Shown: positions 10,438 through 21,542 of the stretch, in pieces
Position numbering within the stretch: position 1 is the stretch's first letter
Layout: each line of letters opens with the position of its first letter
Source of the DNA: Trichuris trichiura
Lineage: Eukaryota; Nematoda; Enoplea; Trichinellida; Trichuridae
Assembly (NCBI GenBank): GCA_037903355.1
Contig: JBAJFE010000029.1
Coordinates: 868,001 to 932,000 of the forward strand
Length of the DNA stretch: 64,000 nucleotides
Reading direction: 5' to 3'
Position numbers and translations under genes: made by a program
Notes under the pieces: model-generated
What the model saw: the letters and a program-made list of their open reading frames with translations, nothing else
What the model was told of the DNA's origin: nothing
The model's database searches: none

Positions 10438-13400
10438 ATGAAACCATTTTCACTGATTTTGAACTTAATTCTGAGCTCCTTTGTTTATCCGGTTTTATGC
10501 AATCACAAAGCAAAGGAAGTAAGTCATTCTTCTTAAAATGCTATGCGAAAATTTTCTCGAATGTCCCGAGACTGCTCACTGTCTTTAGATAAGCTTAGGC
10601 AAGATGCTTAGTTATCATTGCGTACAAGTGAGGAACTAAATGGTAAATAGACGAATGATTGTTGTATTATCAGTAAAGACGTCAACATCTTAGATGCGCC
10701 CGTAACATACGGATAAACGAGCGTTTGTCTTTACCGCTGAGCTTGTAATTATAAACCTTGGTAACGAAAATTTTTGCTATATATCCAAACCTGTTTCGTC
10801 CAGTACGTTTATACTATTGCTTCTTGGTATGCCTGCTCGTCCCTTAGCCATACATGTGACTCCTTCCAAGCGTTCCACTACAATGAACCAACATGGACAA
10901 ATCGTGTTTTCAGAAAACTAAAGCAATAACCGTTTCAGTTATGCATAAGCTCCATTATAAGTAAGACTTAATCTATAGCTTTCGTACTGCGCCAAAAATG
11001 TAGTTGTCCCTTATTTATCTTTGTAATTCCTTACATTGTTTGAAAAGAAGTAATTTTGCATTAAAACAATAAGGAACGAAAGTAATAATCAGTAAATAAT
11101 AAACTAAATGTTAAGGCATCTAATTATCTGCAATAGTATGATAGAAAATTCTTGGTTATATCTTTGTATTATTTACCTAGTGACATCTATGGAAATAAAG
11201 TTTATTCGAAACGAATGAGCTATTAATTATTCAATTTACTAAGCTGATTATCACAATCATGCTTAGAAAACTGGATGTTTTGTAACGGGTTGAATTTTCA
11301 TGGTTGTAAGGTCTTCTACGGCTTTTCCCGTTTTTTCGTTGTGCTGTTATCTGTAATTAAACTAAACAACTGCTCTACCAACGGATGGATGAGCCGTTAT
11401 TAAGAAAAGTACAGATATCAACGCACTCAACTGTTTTATTGTTCAAAGCTTTCAACCACCTAGCTCCACCACCTCACTGACGACGGAACTAGAGCGTTCC
11501 GAAAGCTTTGAACAATAAAAAAGTTGAGTGCGTTGATATCTGTACTTTTCTTAATAACGGCTCATCCATCCGTTGGTAGAGCAGTTGTTTAGTTTAATTA
11601 CAGATAACAGCACAACGAAAAAACGGGAAAAGCCGTAGAAGACCTTACAACCATGAATCATGCTTAGGTGACATTGAGGCATAATTTTCTGTGCCAGCAA
11701 GTCTTTGTGTTTGAATATTGCCAAATCACCTCTTAGGTGACATATACTTCATCTACAAAGGAGGTGAAATGTAAAAAGTTTACTGCATTAATGACGTAGC
11801 CCCTTATATGGGCACAAGGCTTACTTTTATGTCTGCTCGTTGATAGGTAGTTTCCGACACAACCTTTGTTAGTTTTTGCACACACTTTGTTGCAAGTAAG
11901 TTTAAAATTATAAAGGTATTAATAACGAAGTTGTTTCACAGAGTGAAGAATTCAGACCAATAAGAGTTGGTCATGCCTACAGTCGAGATTTTGAAGAGTG
12001 AGCTAAAGTGTACCACATCATCGGCTCCGTAAAATTGTTATCGTTTAGAATTCAGAATGAAAAGTTGAGAAACTATTTGAAGGTGAGTGTCGTTTTAAAG
12101 ACTATTCCTTACACACTAAATTGGGCATTTGCTCGGTTACTGACTAAAATAACTTCTTTGTAATGGGTTGATAACTTTTCGTGATGTAAACTTTTGTCTT
12201 AGTGAACTCTGTTACATATGAGAATTTAGTATCTGGAGCTTTCGAGTCTATCGGTCGTCAGCGGAAGTGAATCTATGAAAGTCCACTTCCGCTGATAACG
12301 GCTGAGCTCTCTAAGAACCTTCAAACCGTAGACATGAATAAAGCAGGTTCTGCGCGTGGTTTGAATTTTAAATTAATAAAATTTCATAGAAATTATAATT
12401 AGACGGTGAGTAAATAAAGCGACCGAAAACTGAAATAATTACCTATTGAAGCAGTCTTGTCTTTTAGGACAGAATAAAGGATGTTTTGGTTTTTTTCAAA
12501 ACCACTTTAATGGTACCTAAATATGAAGATCCTCTCATTGTCTCCGAGTATGTAACGATACTATTCAATATTTCTAATCGCCTAATCACTTGGCAATTTA
12601 CAATTGTGCGAACATAGTAGCAGCGAAAACAGTTTTGGCTTCTTTTGTACGGATTTTCTGTGTCCCGTTGAATAAACTTTTATTAATAAACTTTTCTTAA
12701 TAAAATGTCCGTAGCTTTCGGGTCCGAACTTGACCCGTCATCAGCGAAAACAGTTTACAATTTTAAATTTGTATGACAAATAAAGTATATCACGTCTTAT
12801 GTAAAAGAATTTTCTGAAAATGAAGTTCTTCTTTTTCGTATGTTAACAAAAGAACTTTTCAGCTTGAGCTTAGGTTGCTTAGTGCAGAATGTGAGCTCTG
12901 TAACTTTGGAAGCTTCTGAAGTTTTAAGGTTTAGTGTAAATGAATAGGCTAGCATCTGATGAACTTTTATAAGTATTTTTAATGTATGATCATACAGTTT
13001 AGGCCATTGCGATCAAGCGCGGTATGGAACTCACGTCGTATGGAACAAACAATGATGCTTTAATAATTTAATGAAAATGTTAAAGGAGCAGAAGTACAAC
13101 AAGGATATTTTAATTTTCATTGATGTGTCAACAACGGACACTTGCAAGCGTGGCTCTCGAACTTTAGCGTATGCATCAGTTTGCGCAATCAATAAAACCA
13201 GGAATGACAGGTAAATTTTTTTGTATAACAATGTATGCGGCATTTGTGTTATTAAAAATATGTACGTTTAATTGGGAAGCGGCTACTCGTATCAGCTTTG
13301 AAAAAAATTTGGCAATGTACATTTCTGTCTCTCGCGGTTTATCTATACTACTTCAGTATGTTTCCATTGACTTATAGTCCAACCAAGTATTAATTTTTAA

Positions 13401-14347
13401 TGCCACATCAAGCGAGGTTGAACTATTTCAGTAACTTTTTGTAAGGTGTGACTCTTCCAGGCGCTATATCTCCAAAGTTAACGACAAAATGCTAAGCATA
13501 AGGTTGAGTCAGCAGAGTGAACTTTGTTTGGTTTATTAGGACACGTGAAACTCTCATTTTTTCAAAAATTATCCAAAGTTGGAATATTGAATCCCATAGT
13601 CAAACTATGTTAGGCCTGTTTTTATTGACTCGAAATGGTGGTGGAAATGTCGGAATCATAGAATCTCGTTGTCAGCAGCGTGGATTATGACCAGATCCCC
13701 AAAGCTTCACCATAATCTTGTACCAATAAAAACAGTTCTAACGCGATTAGATCATGAGGACTCATACTTCTATTGCAAGAGTTCACCTATTTTATTGCGT
13801 TATGTTAAGGATCAAAACTCTTGTAATGGAAACTAATTGTTTGACTGCAGTGAACGACAGCTTTTGCTGCTGAGTATGCCCTGCCATCAGACTTAACTAT
13901 TGCCCGAAACAGCAGAGCAGCATGGGTATTACAAATTGAATTGGCAGTCAGGTGGGATCGCATTAGTTTGCTGTTGAAGTATCATTAGCAGATTGCCAGT
14001 GTTTCTGATAATCACAAAGTAAATGAAACGGACCTTTTATCATTTCCATGTTGAAAAAAATTTGATTAGCAGATATGCTGTTTACATGTTTAAGGAGGTC
14101 GTTCTGTTCGCTAATCGAGAAGGTCACGCTGATGAAAAACAGAACATATTTTAAATCAAAGTGTTGTTAGGGGAAACCATCACTATTTTTTAACTACTTG
14201 TCAGAAACGTTATAGCTTACACTGACGACGGGAAAAAGCGGGTACCGAAGGCTCCGAATTAAATGTAGACTTTGTACCAAAGAACGGCACATACGAATGG
14301 ATTTAATAGACTATTTTCTTTTTTCTTTTCTTCTAATTAACAGACTC

Positions 14348-14405
<58 letters not shown>

Positions 14406-17400
14406 AACTGAAATTCTCAAATTTGAAATGCTAAGCTCTGTTGGTTGAAGGTAAGGTCTGAAAGTAAGGCATATGTTCAGTCAAAGGCGGAGACGCAGAT
14501 GTCTAAATAACAAGAGGAAATTCTTCAAGTATTAGCAGAATAGCTTTAGGACAGCAGTTCCTCTTCTGTCAGCGTAAAAAGCAGAATAAAAGGATGTGGT
14601 AAGCCAGCCTTCGAATGATTTCCATTCCGATCATGGGCACTGACAGCTGCCTTCAATATCTGACAGTTTTCTTATGAGCGAACTCTCTCTTAATGTGAAA
14701 CATAACACATAAGTTACCAACAATAACAGTTGCACTAACACGTGAAATGAACAACCACAAAATTATCAAAACTAACAGAATGCAGCTTCCGTAGTTATGA
14801 GAACAGCAAAGCAGTATGCGGTGAGTTCGCCCGAAATGGTGTGTTTCATACCTTCGACTTTGCACTGCTCGATTCAGTAACTATTCAACCTAATATCGAT
14901 CCACACTAATATTCGCTTGTTCTAAGACCGATAGCCGGCACTGTAACATTCTGCGCATATAATGTGAATATGTTCAAATGGAACGTCGGAGCTTCCACGC
15001 AAACGCTGTTGCATGAAATACTGCACGTCTTAGTAACGTCTGTAGTATGTCTTCATTAACAGCTTAAAGCTTTCGTATACTGTAGGCTTTTGCGGCACAT
15101 CATCTTCCGAAGTTGAAAACAAGAACAATTCTGGGACGAAAGTAAGACACGAAATTCTGCTATTCTACAATGAAGCATCTCACTAGTGCAGAATATTATT
15201 TCAGCTGAGATTATTCTAGAATAAAGTTTAGTCTTAATTCTGATACGGAAATACTACACCAGCATACATTCTGCCCTTCCTTATGCGCTGAAGATGGGAA
15301 TCAGTGATTCGCAAAAGTTTTGCCAATTAATCATTTAACAGGTAGTACTTCCGTATCAACGTTATGACCTTCCACACACTCGTTAGAATGAGAATAATTT
15401 TCAATGCAGTTTTACTCTATCTAAGATTATAATCTGTAAACTAGCAGTAATGGTGGCTAAAGAGGAATTTAGCTATTATGCAGTATTAATTCATTTCTTC
15501 TTTCCACAAGACGAACTGCTTAAGCCAGCAGGAAGAAAGTAACTGATCAGTTAGGTCTAATTGGTAATGAAACCTCAGGCATTAACAAAGCATTTGATAG
15601 AGAGAATTGCTTACCGTGGAACAACATTGTTTCGACAGCAAGGAAGGCAAACATTCAGCCGAAGTTGTTAATGCATGAAACCGGCTAGATTTTAAAACAT
15701 TTCTTCAACTTCAGAAACTAATAAAGCCATCCGTATGCAATTGAAGCTGCCTTTATTCATCTGCATAAGTGACCCTAGATAACTGTAAATAAAATGCAAA
15801 AACAAGCTACGTTTAAAGCACAGCAATACTACGAACTTCTTTGCAGAGGACTCATACAAAGAACAAAAAGTTGGAAAGTAAACAATGTTAATCATGTTGA
15901 AAAGAAGTCGAACTTCATTGCTTCTAGGAAAGTTCAGGTTGGTTAGCATTAATTTTAACGCAGAACGTTCATCCGCTTCTAAATAACCACGCAGCAATTC
16001 GTCCGCAAATATTTCAACTGCAGTGATGCTGACGGTGCCGAGCTGGAAAATGACGGTGGATTTGGAACTGCCGGTTCACATTGGGAAAAACGTCTGTTCG
16101 GAGTAAGCTGAGTGCACTGGACGCTTTCTAACAAAAGTGAATGAACTCGAACAAACAAATTGCAAAATTTAGACTACAAACATCGAAGTTGAAATAGAGA
16201 ATAACACTTTATTATGGCGACCGCTAGCAGTCCTTGAGCAGTTACAGAAATTTTGCTTTTTTTAGCGCTTTACTTTTACGTAGTCTTCTCTTAATACTAT
16301 TTTGTATATCACTTTCATCTAAGGTAATTCCTGCTCTGCCAAATCATATTAGTAATTTAGCATGAGCTCAGTCATCTCTTCTGCCACTCGTGTGCATATA
16401 AATGTAGACTGAAACAAGGTTGCGAAAATTCATTCCTGAATGGAGCACTTAGAAAACTACATGCTAAAAGAAAACGACTGATCTTCTACAACTTCGTAGG
16501 CAGACCAAACTTTGTTATTCTTCATGGAAAAGATGTGTGCAAAGTACTAGTGGATGCGCTACAAATCATTTGCATGCGATACATAAATTAACACTGATTT
16601 GCTTCAAGCGTGATGCCATTATCTTTCAGCCTGAAATTATGACAGGCGTACAAAGCCGAAAGGGCATTTTCTCCGGATTGACAGCAGCTCTGCTAGAAGA
16701 TACAGGGTATTATTTCTCTCGTCTCTTGATTGCTACATTGCCATATACATGTCTCTTGCTTCATTATCTTCGAAGTTCCAATTTAAGTAAAAGCTCACGC
16801 TAAGACAAAACTGAAATTATAAGTTTCTTAGTACTGTTCCACACAAACTATGCTTTTTAGGTGGTATAAGGTAAATAAATCAATGGTTGAGGACCTGGAA
16901 TGGGGAAAAGGCTTGGGGTGTACATTTGCAATGCGAAGCTGTAGAGAATATATAGAATCCAAGCCGTACTTATCTTGATCGGTTACAGACTATTATGCTT
17001 TACCGACGCTCGGCTGTTCAGGGCAAAACCAAAAGCCGCTTACCCCTACTGCAACTGGCAAGATTATATATTGGGACAAAACATGAGGATGAATCTCCGA
17101 CGATGTGACCCAAAGCACAAGTCGGTCGTCCAATGCAACTTTGAGCACAACAACACTCTATCTGCAGAATTTGCGGTAAACTATTTTGCTCAATCTATAA
17201 ATCACCTAAAGGCATACGCTTATCTCCATCAGTACTTACAAGTTAACCATTAATGCAAAGGCATACCTATAATTTTAAGATCAGTTGTTCACAAAAAAAG
17301 ATAGCGTACAACAAATTTAAAATTTTAAAATGACGAATATGGACTACGAGGGCTAAGCGTGGCAAAAAATAAGTACAATTAAAGAATATCAAAAAGAATA

Positions 17401-19856
17401 AGATCATTTCAACGTGCCCTATTTCTCTTGAGGAAACTGACTTCGACTTCTATGCTCGCATACTCAATCCCTCACCATTCACAGCCATTAGGTTTCGCCG
17501 ATTTACATCTGCACAGAGCACTCAAAATTTAACTAAAATAGTGTACTGACTGGCTAACCTGATTTAGTACTTCTCTGGAATGCACGCTGTACTAGAGGAT
17601 ATGAATGTTATTCATGGAACTTCTGTAACCGGCGCAGATAAGTACACGGATCATTGCCCAATGTGGCAGGACGTTTTCCTCGGTGACAAATCAATCGATG
17701 TTGGCGATATGGTTTGCGACAATAACGGCAATCGACCTGGTAATGAGTAAGCCAAATCTCGTCGTTTAAAAACTGACGTTTTTACTGTTGTCAGACAGCT
17801 ATCGCAATATAGGGCTGGAAATCTACGGTAGTCGTTCAATCTGCGTTGAGCAAGCGGGCATATTTATAGCAATGGAATGCCTGCCACCTAGAATGCTCAA
17901 CTTAATCCAGACGAGATTCGACACAATGTATGGTGCTGGGTGTTACCAGGTAAGCTTACTAACAAGGTATACTATCTAAAGTTTATTTATGAAACTTGTT
18001 AAAAGAGAAGGAAACGTTTTGTACATAGGAAAGCGAAACAGCTTAGGTAGGAAAGAGAGGGAAAACGTTTTATGAAAATGCGGTTTCTTTGTTCAGGACG
18101 CATGAGCAAACTTACTATGTGGATTAGGTGTAACCTGGAAGCTTCGTACGAACTGAAACTCAAGCAAACGATATTACTACTTAAACAAATTACATTTTTC
18201 CAGAGGGGAATATTGAAAACGAACGTCTTTAAAAGTTGTACTGGCCATAACTGAAACAAACAATGAAATAGGCGATAGTTTTCTTCGCAAAATGACAGCC
18301 ACGCGAGGACCACGACTACTACTTACTGCGTATAGAACCTTCTTTCAAAAAGCTAAGGCAAAACGTAAAAGTTACGAATGCTGAAGTATTAAGTGATACT
18401 TTAACATGCGAATATGACAATTATAAAAATCAAATGGAAATACAATTTATCTTAATTTAAAATAAAAGATTTTGTAAAGATTTGATTGTTATCGTTGAGA
18501 ACACAGCGCGCCAGACTCCGAAAGCTCTGAGGATTTAAAAAGCTTGTAAGTATAAAAGTAAACTGCTTGTATCTTTCTGTGACAAATAAGCATATATAGT
18601 CTGCTTTCATATATTTCTTAAATTTAGTATAAATGTGAAAACGGTCGACTATGGATCAGAGGAGCAGGAAACAAAGATGACGTTGGAACAATGCAGTACA
18701 AAGTTTGCTGGGCAGAAGGTGCAAAAATCCGTTTAATACGCTACCTGAAAGATGAATATGGAAATCCGACGGCGCTGTATCGAGGTACACTGATCTGTCC
18801 ATCATGCAAGGAAATTTGTGAGGTAACGGTGAACATCTGTCTTTCGCGAACCCCGTCATGGTCGTCGTAACCTAACGAAAAGGACTTGTTTTGTATATAG
18901 AAAACGACGAAACCTTATCCATTCAGAAGAACTTACACCGTTAACACAAGCACTATTTTCGAATATGTATATTCACTTCAGCTTGATTCTTCTTTCTTTC
19001 TTCTTTCTTCTCTCCTTGCTAGCTAGAATTCACTTTAGCTAGCTTTATTTGGGCATTGGCGAAGGCAGAGTTTTCAGGATTCATTTGCCCCCATCGTCAG
19101 CGTCTTTCTAGTTAATTAAAGAATCACGCAGAAGCTGACGATGGCAGCAGGCGAATCCCGAAAAGCCCGCCTTCACTAATGCACAAATAAAGGCGGTCAG
19201 GAGTAACATAATGTTCTAAAATGGAAACTTTTACCTATTACAAGTCATCCAAACATAATAGCTATTAATATAGCTATTGTTCGCCAATTCTTCCTGTACG
19301 TTACTTTTAATTCACGTGCCGAAATTCTGCCTTGAACAAGTAATTTTTATGAGCCACCGAAGCCTTTGGATGCATTGCTATAAAGCTGTAATTAAACGCG
19401 CCCTCGACGTAGATTTGCAAAACTGATCAGTATTGTGGCTATGAATTCATCCTGGTTGCTTTCCTTAGGGTTGCTAGATCAGCAGCTAATGTAAAACTTT
19501 TAATTGCCAATAAGAATGTCATACTCAACATTTGTCGTTTTATCAAGAAAGCGCGAGTTCAGATTATACTGTTGCGAATAATTACACCTACTTAGTACGG
19601 TATCAATTTAAAAGTAAATACATCATAAAAAAATGAATCACAAGCTAAACTTCTGCAAAAACATGTCATACTGCCTGACTTTATTTATCATTTTACTTTT
19701 TTTCAGAAGAATGGATTTGTGTGCGAACCGGATATGCCAGGAATAAATGCAAAAGACTACACGCCAAGTCCTTGCGGCGGATATCACCATCTATCAGTCA
19801 AGTGGTTGATACTTGCACACGCCATTGGAAATCTTCTGCTGAAACTCCTCCACTGA
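10438..19856 (+). CDS. LMLN: invadolysin/leishmanolysin-like metallopeptidase (M8), multi-exon
   Basis: Supported exons: 10438-10518, 11942-11997, 12049-12082, 13086-13210, 14927-15032, 15995-16102, 16609-16706, 16861-16965, 17022-17175, 17568-17739, 17795-17949, 18697-18822, 19707-19856. Exon 1 encodes a signal peptide ([15 protein letters not shown]...) followed by CNH, as in other M8 proteins. The HEILH zinc motif is at about 15014-15028. The third-His block [13 protein letters not shown] is in 15995-16102. The Met-turn EIMTGV and LLEDTG-WYKVN follow, then the Cys-rich domain ([26 protein letters not shown]). The C-terminus is a short hydrophobic stretch ([16 protein letters not shown]), possibly a GPI signal or anchor. 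Invadolysin is a conserved zinc peptidase linked to mitosis, cell migration and lipid droplets. Two gaps remain: 12083-13085, where ~100 residues expected from the family are missing, and 15033-15994 (a candidate piece near 15085-15135 was not settled). Introns carry four hammerhead-like repeats. Confidence 0.85.
11255..11667. mobile_element. small palindromic element with 12-bp flanking direct repeat
   Basis: Arms 11298-11453 and 11501-11656 (156 nt each) are near-perfect inverted copies, separated by a 47-nt spacer. The whole is flanked by the direct repeat AATCATGCTTAG at 11255-11266 and 11656-11667, which looks like a target-site duplication. The spacer/right-arm junction holds a hammerhead-like core (11477-11504). 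It lies inside intron 1 of the peptidase gene. It has no coding capacity and is best read as a nonautonomous derivative of the Penelope-like elements seen elsewhere in the window. Confidence 0.75.
11477..11504 (+). ncRNA. hammerhead-ribozyme-like core
   Basis: CTGACGA (11477-11483), then a 5-bp stem GGAAC/GTTCC closing a 6-nt loop, then GAAA (11501-11504). This matches CUGAnGA-stem II-GAAA. I could not assign stem III and the cleavage-site strand with confidence by eye, so activity is unproven. Confidence 0.55.
12231..12325. repeat. inverted pair of degenerate hammerhead-like motifs
   Basis: On the minus strand CTGACGA (12261-12255) is followed by a shortened stem II region and GAAAGCTCC (12243 down). 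On the plus strand, a few bases after the mirror point, CACTTCCGCTGATAACGG repeats the same flank. The two copies face each other as a small hairpin. It sits in an intron of the peptidase gene. Confidence 0.5.
12708..12752 (-). ncRNA. hammerhead-ribozyme-like core
   Basis: The minus strand reads CTGATGA (12744-12738), stem II GGGTC...GACCC with a 7-nt loop, then GAAA (12719-12716) and GCTACGG. It is close in sequence to the copy downstream of the PLE at 57.75 kb. It lies in a peptidase-gene intron with AT-rich, AATAAACTTT-containing flanks like the PLE tail. Confidence 0.55.
14222..14260 (+). repeat. degenerate hammerhead-like motif
   Basis: CTGACGACGGG...GGTACCGAAGGCTCC follows the family layout, but the GAAA box reads GAAG and the stem is imperfect. 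Probably an old, decayed copy. Confidence 0.35.
14347..14403 (+). repeat. (TTA)n microsatellite
   Basis: An uninterrupted run of about 18 TTA/ATT trinucleotides in an intron of the peptidase gene. Likely length-polymorphic. Confidence 0.95.
19040..19195. repeat. inverted pair of hammerhead-like repeats
   Basis: The left arm (about 19046-19100) and right arm (about 19135-19190) are diverged inverted copies. On each outward-reading strand CTGACGATGG is followed ~20 nt later by TGAAAA or CGAAAA (minus 19100-19072; plus 19135-19163). Both flanks carry a TTTATTTG-type end. It lies in the last intron of the peptidase gene. Confidence 0.55.
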
Positions 19857-21542
19857 ACAGTATGCTTCGTTGTTTTTCAGCTGCAGTCGTGCTGTTCCCG
19901 TGGTCATTTTTTTCAGCGTTTACATCACTCATTCGGCGGCCAATTTACGAACGGCTGAACGTAGGATGGTTTCTCTATAAATTTTCGCATCGATACAGTT
20001 TCACTTTTCGTAAACCAGACAGTAACTTGAACGACTCGCTTACTGATCAACGCGTGGGAGTGAGACCTACAAAGCCTTCAAAGGGAATAAATATTAATAA
20101 TTCCACTAGAAACGATATGGCGTATCAAAATCTCAGTGCATCAATATTCTACACAAGTACAAAAACCTGCAAATGAATAAGCTCGAGCTGGATAGATTTT
20201 GCGTAATGTCTCTATTAGCTTTCCACGGTTATTTCAGTTATCCCGACTTGCAATATCCGCTCCAACCAACAGCTAATGTAGTTGGCCAGCATCCTAAACA
20301 ATTTTCCGATCATATTTAAAATATTTACTTACTTGCCTTACGAAATCAACTACCCATTCGCAAAACGCTAACGTTTTTAAGCGCGGAGCACTCAGCATAG
20401 ACGATCCTACAGACCATCTGGTACCGTATAAAACTAAAGCTTTTGCATTCGTATATACTTAATATATTAAAAGATCCGAAGCACTATAAAATGATGGCAC
20501 TGATTATTGAATATTCACAGGCAGGCGGAAAACTCGATTTCTGCCACCGAGATTAAAGCTGCTATGTTTAGAAACTACTGAAAATCATTTGGCAATGCTT
20601 ACCAGATGCAAAAGCATTAAACTTTCACTCCTTAATTATCCCATGCGCAGTGGGGTGCGTTAGAAAGTATGAAAGAACGAATTTTGCCATATATCTCTTC
20701 CTGAAACGCTTGGAAACTACATTTACGTTGAACATAATCACTTAAGCTCTCAAAACGAAAAAGGCAGCAAACGAACTTGAGCGTATAAATTCGGCAAAAA
20801 TCAGTGGAATGTGACATACCTTTCTTTGGACAGTTGGCCAATCTGAAGGTAGGACGATACCGTTCCACATTCTCAATATCGACATAACGGCACTACAGGC
20901 CAATCAAAACGCGTTTCGTATTATGAAGAAAGCGACTTATTTCACGAAGCTGAGAATGAAGTCTTTGCATTGAGGTAATAGATCAACTTTGGCTGTTTGC
21001 AATCCTTTAAAGAGTCCTTCTAGTTGACCATTGGGAAACTGCATGAGGTCGAGAAATCAATCATTGCTACGGCATCGTAACCTTGTGTGATCACTTTCTT
21101 TTTGCATAACTTTGCTGAAATCGTTAAAAACATAGCTTTCAAGCTTTTCTTGCCCTGTCTTCCGCGAATGAATCGATGAAATCAACAATTCATTCTTTGA
21201 CGACAGAGTAAGAAAAGTCCAAAGGCTCTATTTTTTATTTTGTTTCTTTGCTACTCTATAACGAGCTCACCGTAACATCAAAAACAAAACAACCTATGCG
21301 CAAGTTACAAAACATCCTATATTCAACTTTGCTGAAAATAAAAATTCGCTGCCGCTGAAATTGAAATTCAGGTAGTGGCACGAAAATAGTTCAAATAACC
21401 CATAAATCGTTATAAAAACGATTTGACGTGTGGTGGTAATAACTTATCGATCAAACAAACAGGAACGATGGAACGCAGGTAGAAGGAACAAATAAAAGTT
21501 GACACCATAGAATTCATATAATGAGAACAGTATAAAAAAGAT
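19857..21542. other. convergent intergenic interval
   Basis: 1.7 kb between the 3' ends of the peptidase and the zinc-finger gene. Several open frames exist (for example 19721-20176) but they overlap the peptidase last exon in another frame or lack splice or homology support. Confidence 0.4.
20086..20091 (+). terminator. candidate polyadenylation signal for the peptidase gene
   Basis: AATAAA about 230 nt downstream of the stop codon at 19856. Consistent in distance, with no other support. Confidence 0.3.

Noticed and set aside
18505..18530. CCGAAAGCTCTG resembling the 3' half of the hammerhead-like repeat
   Set aside because: No recognisable CUGAnGA upstream; too short to call.
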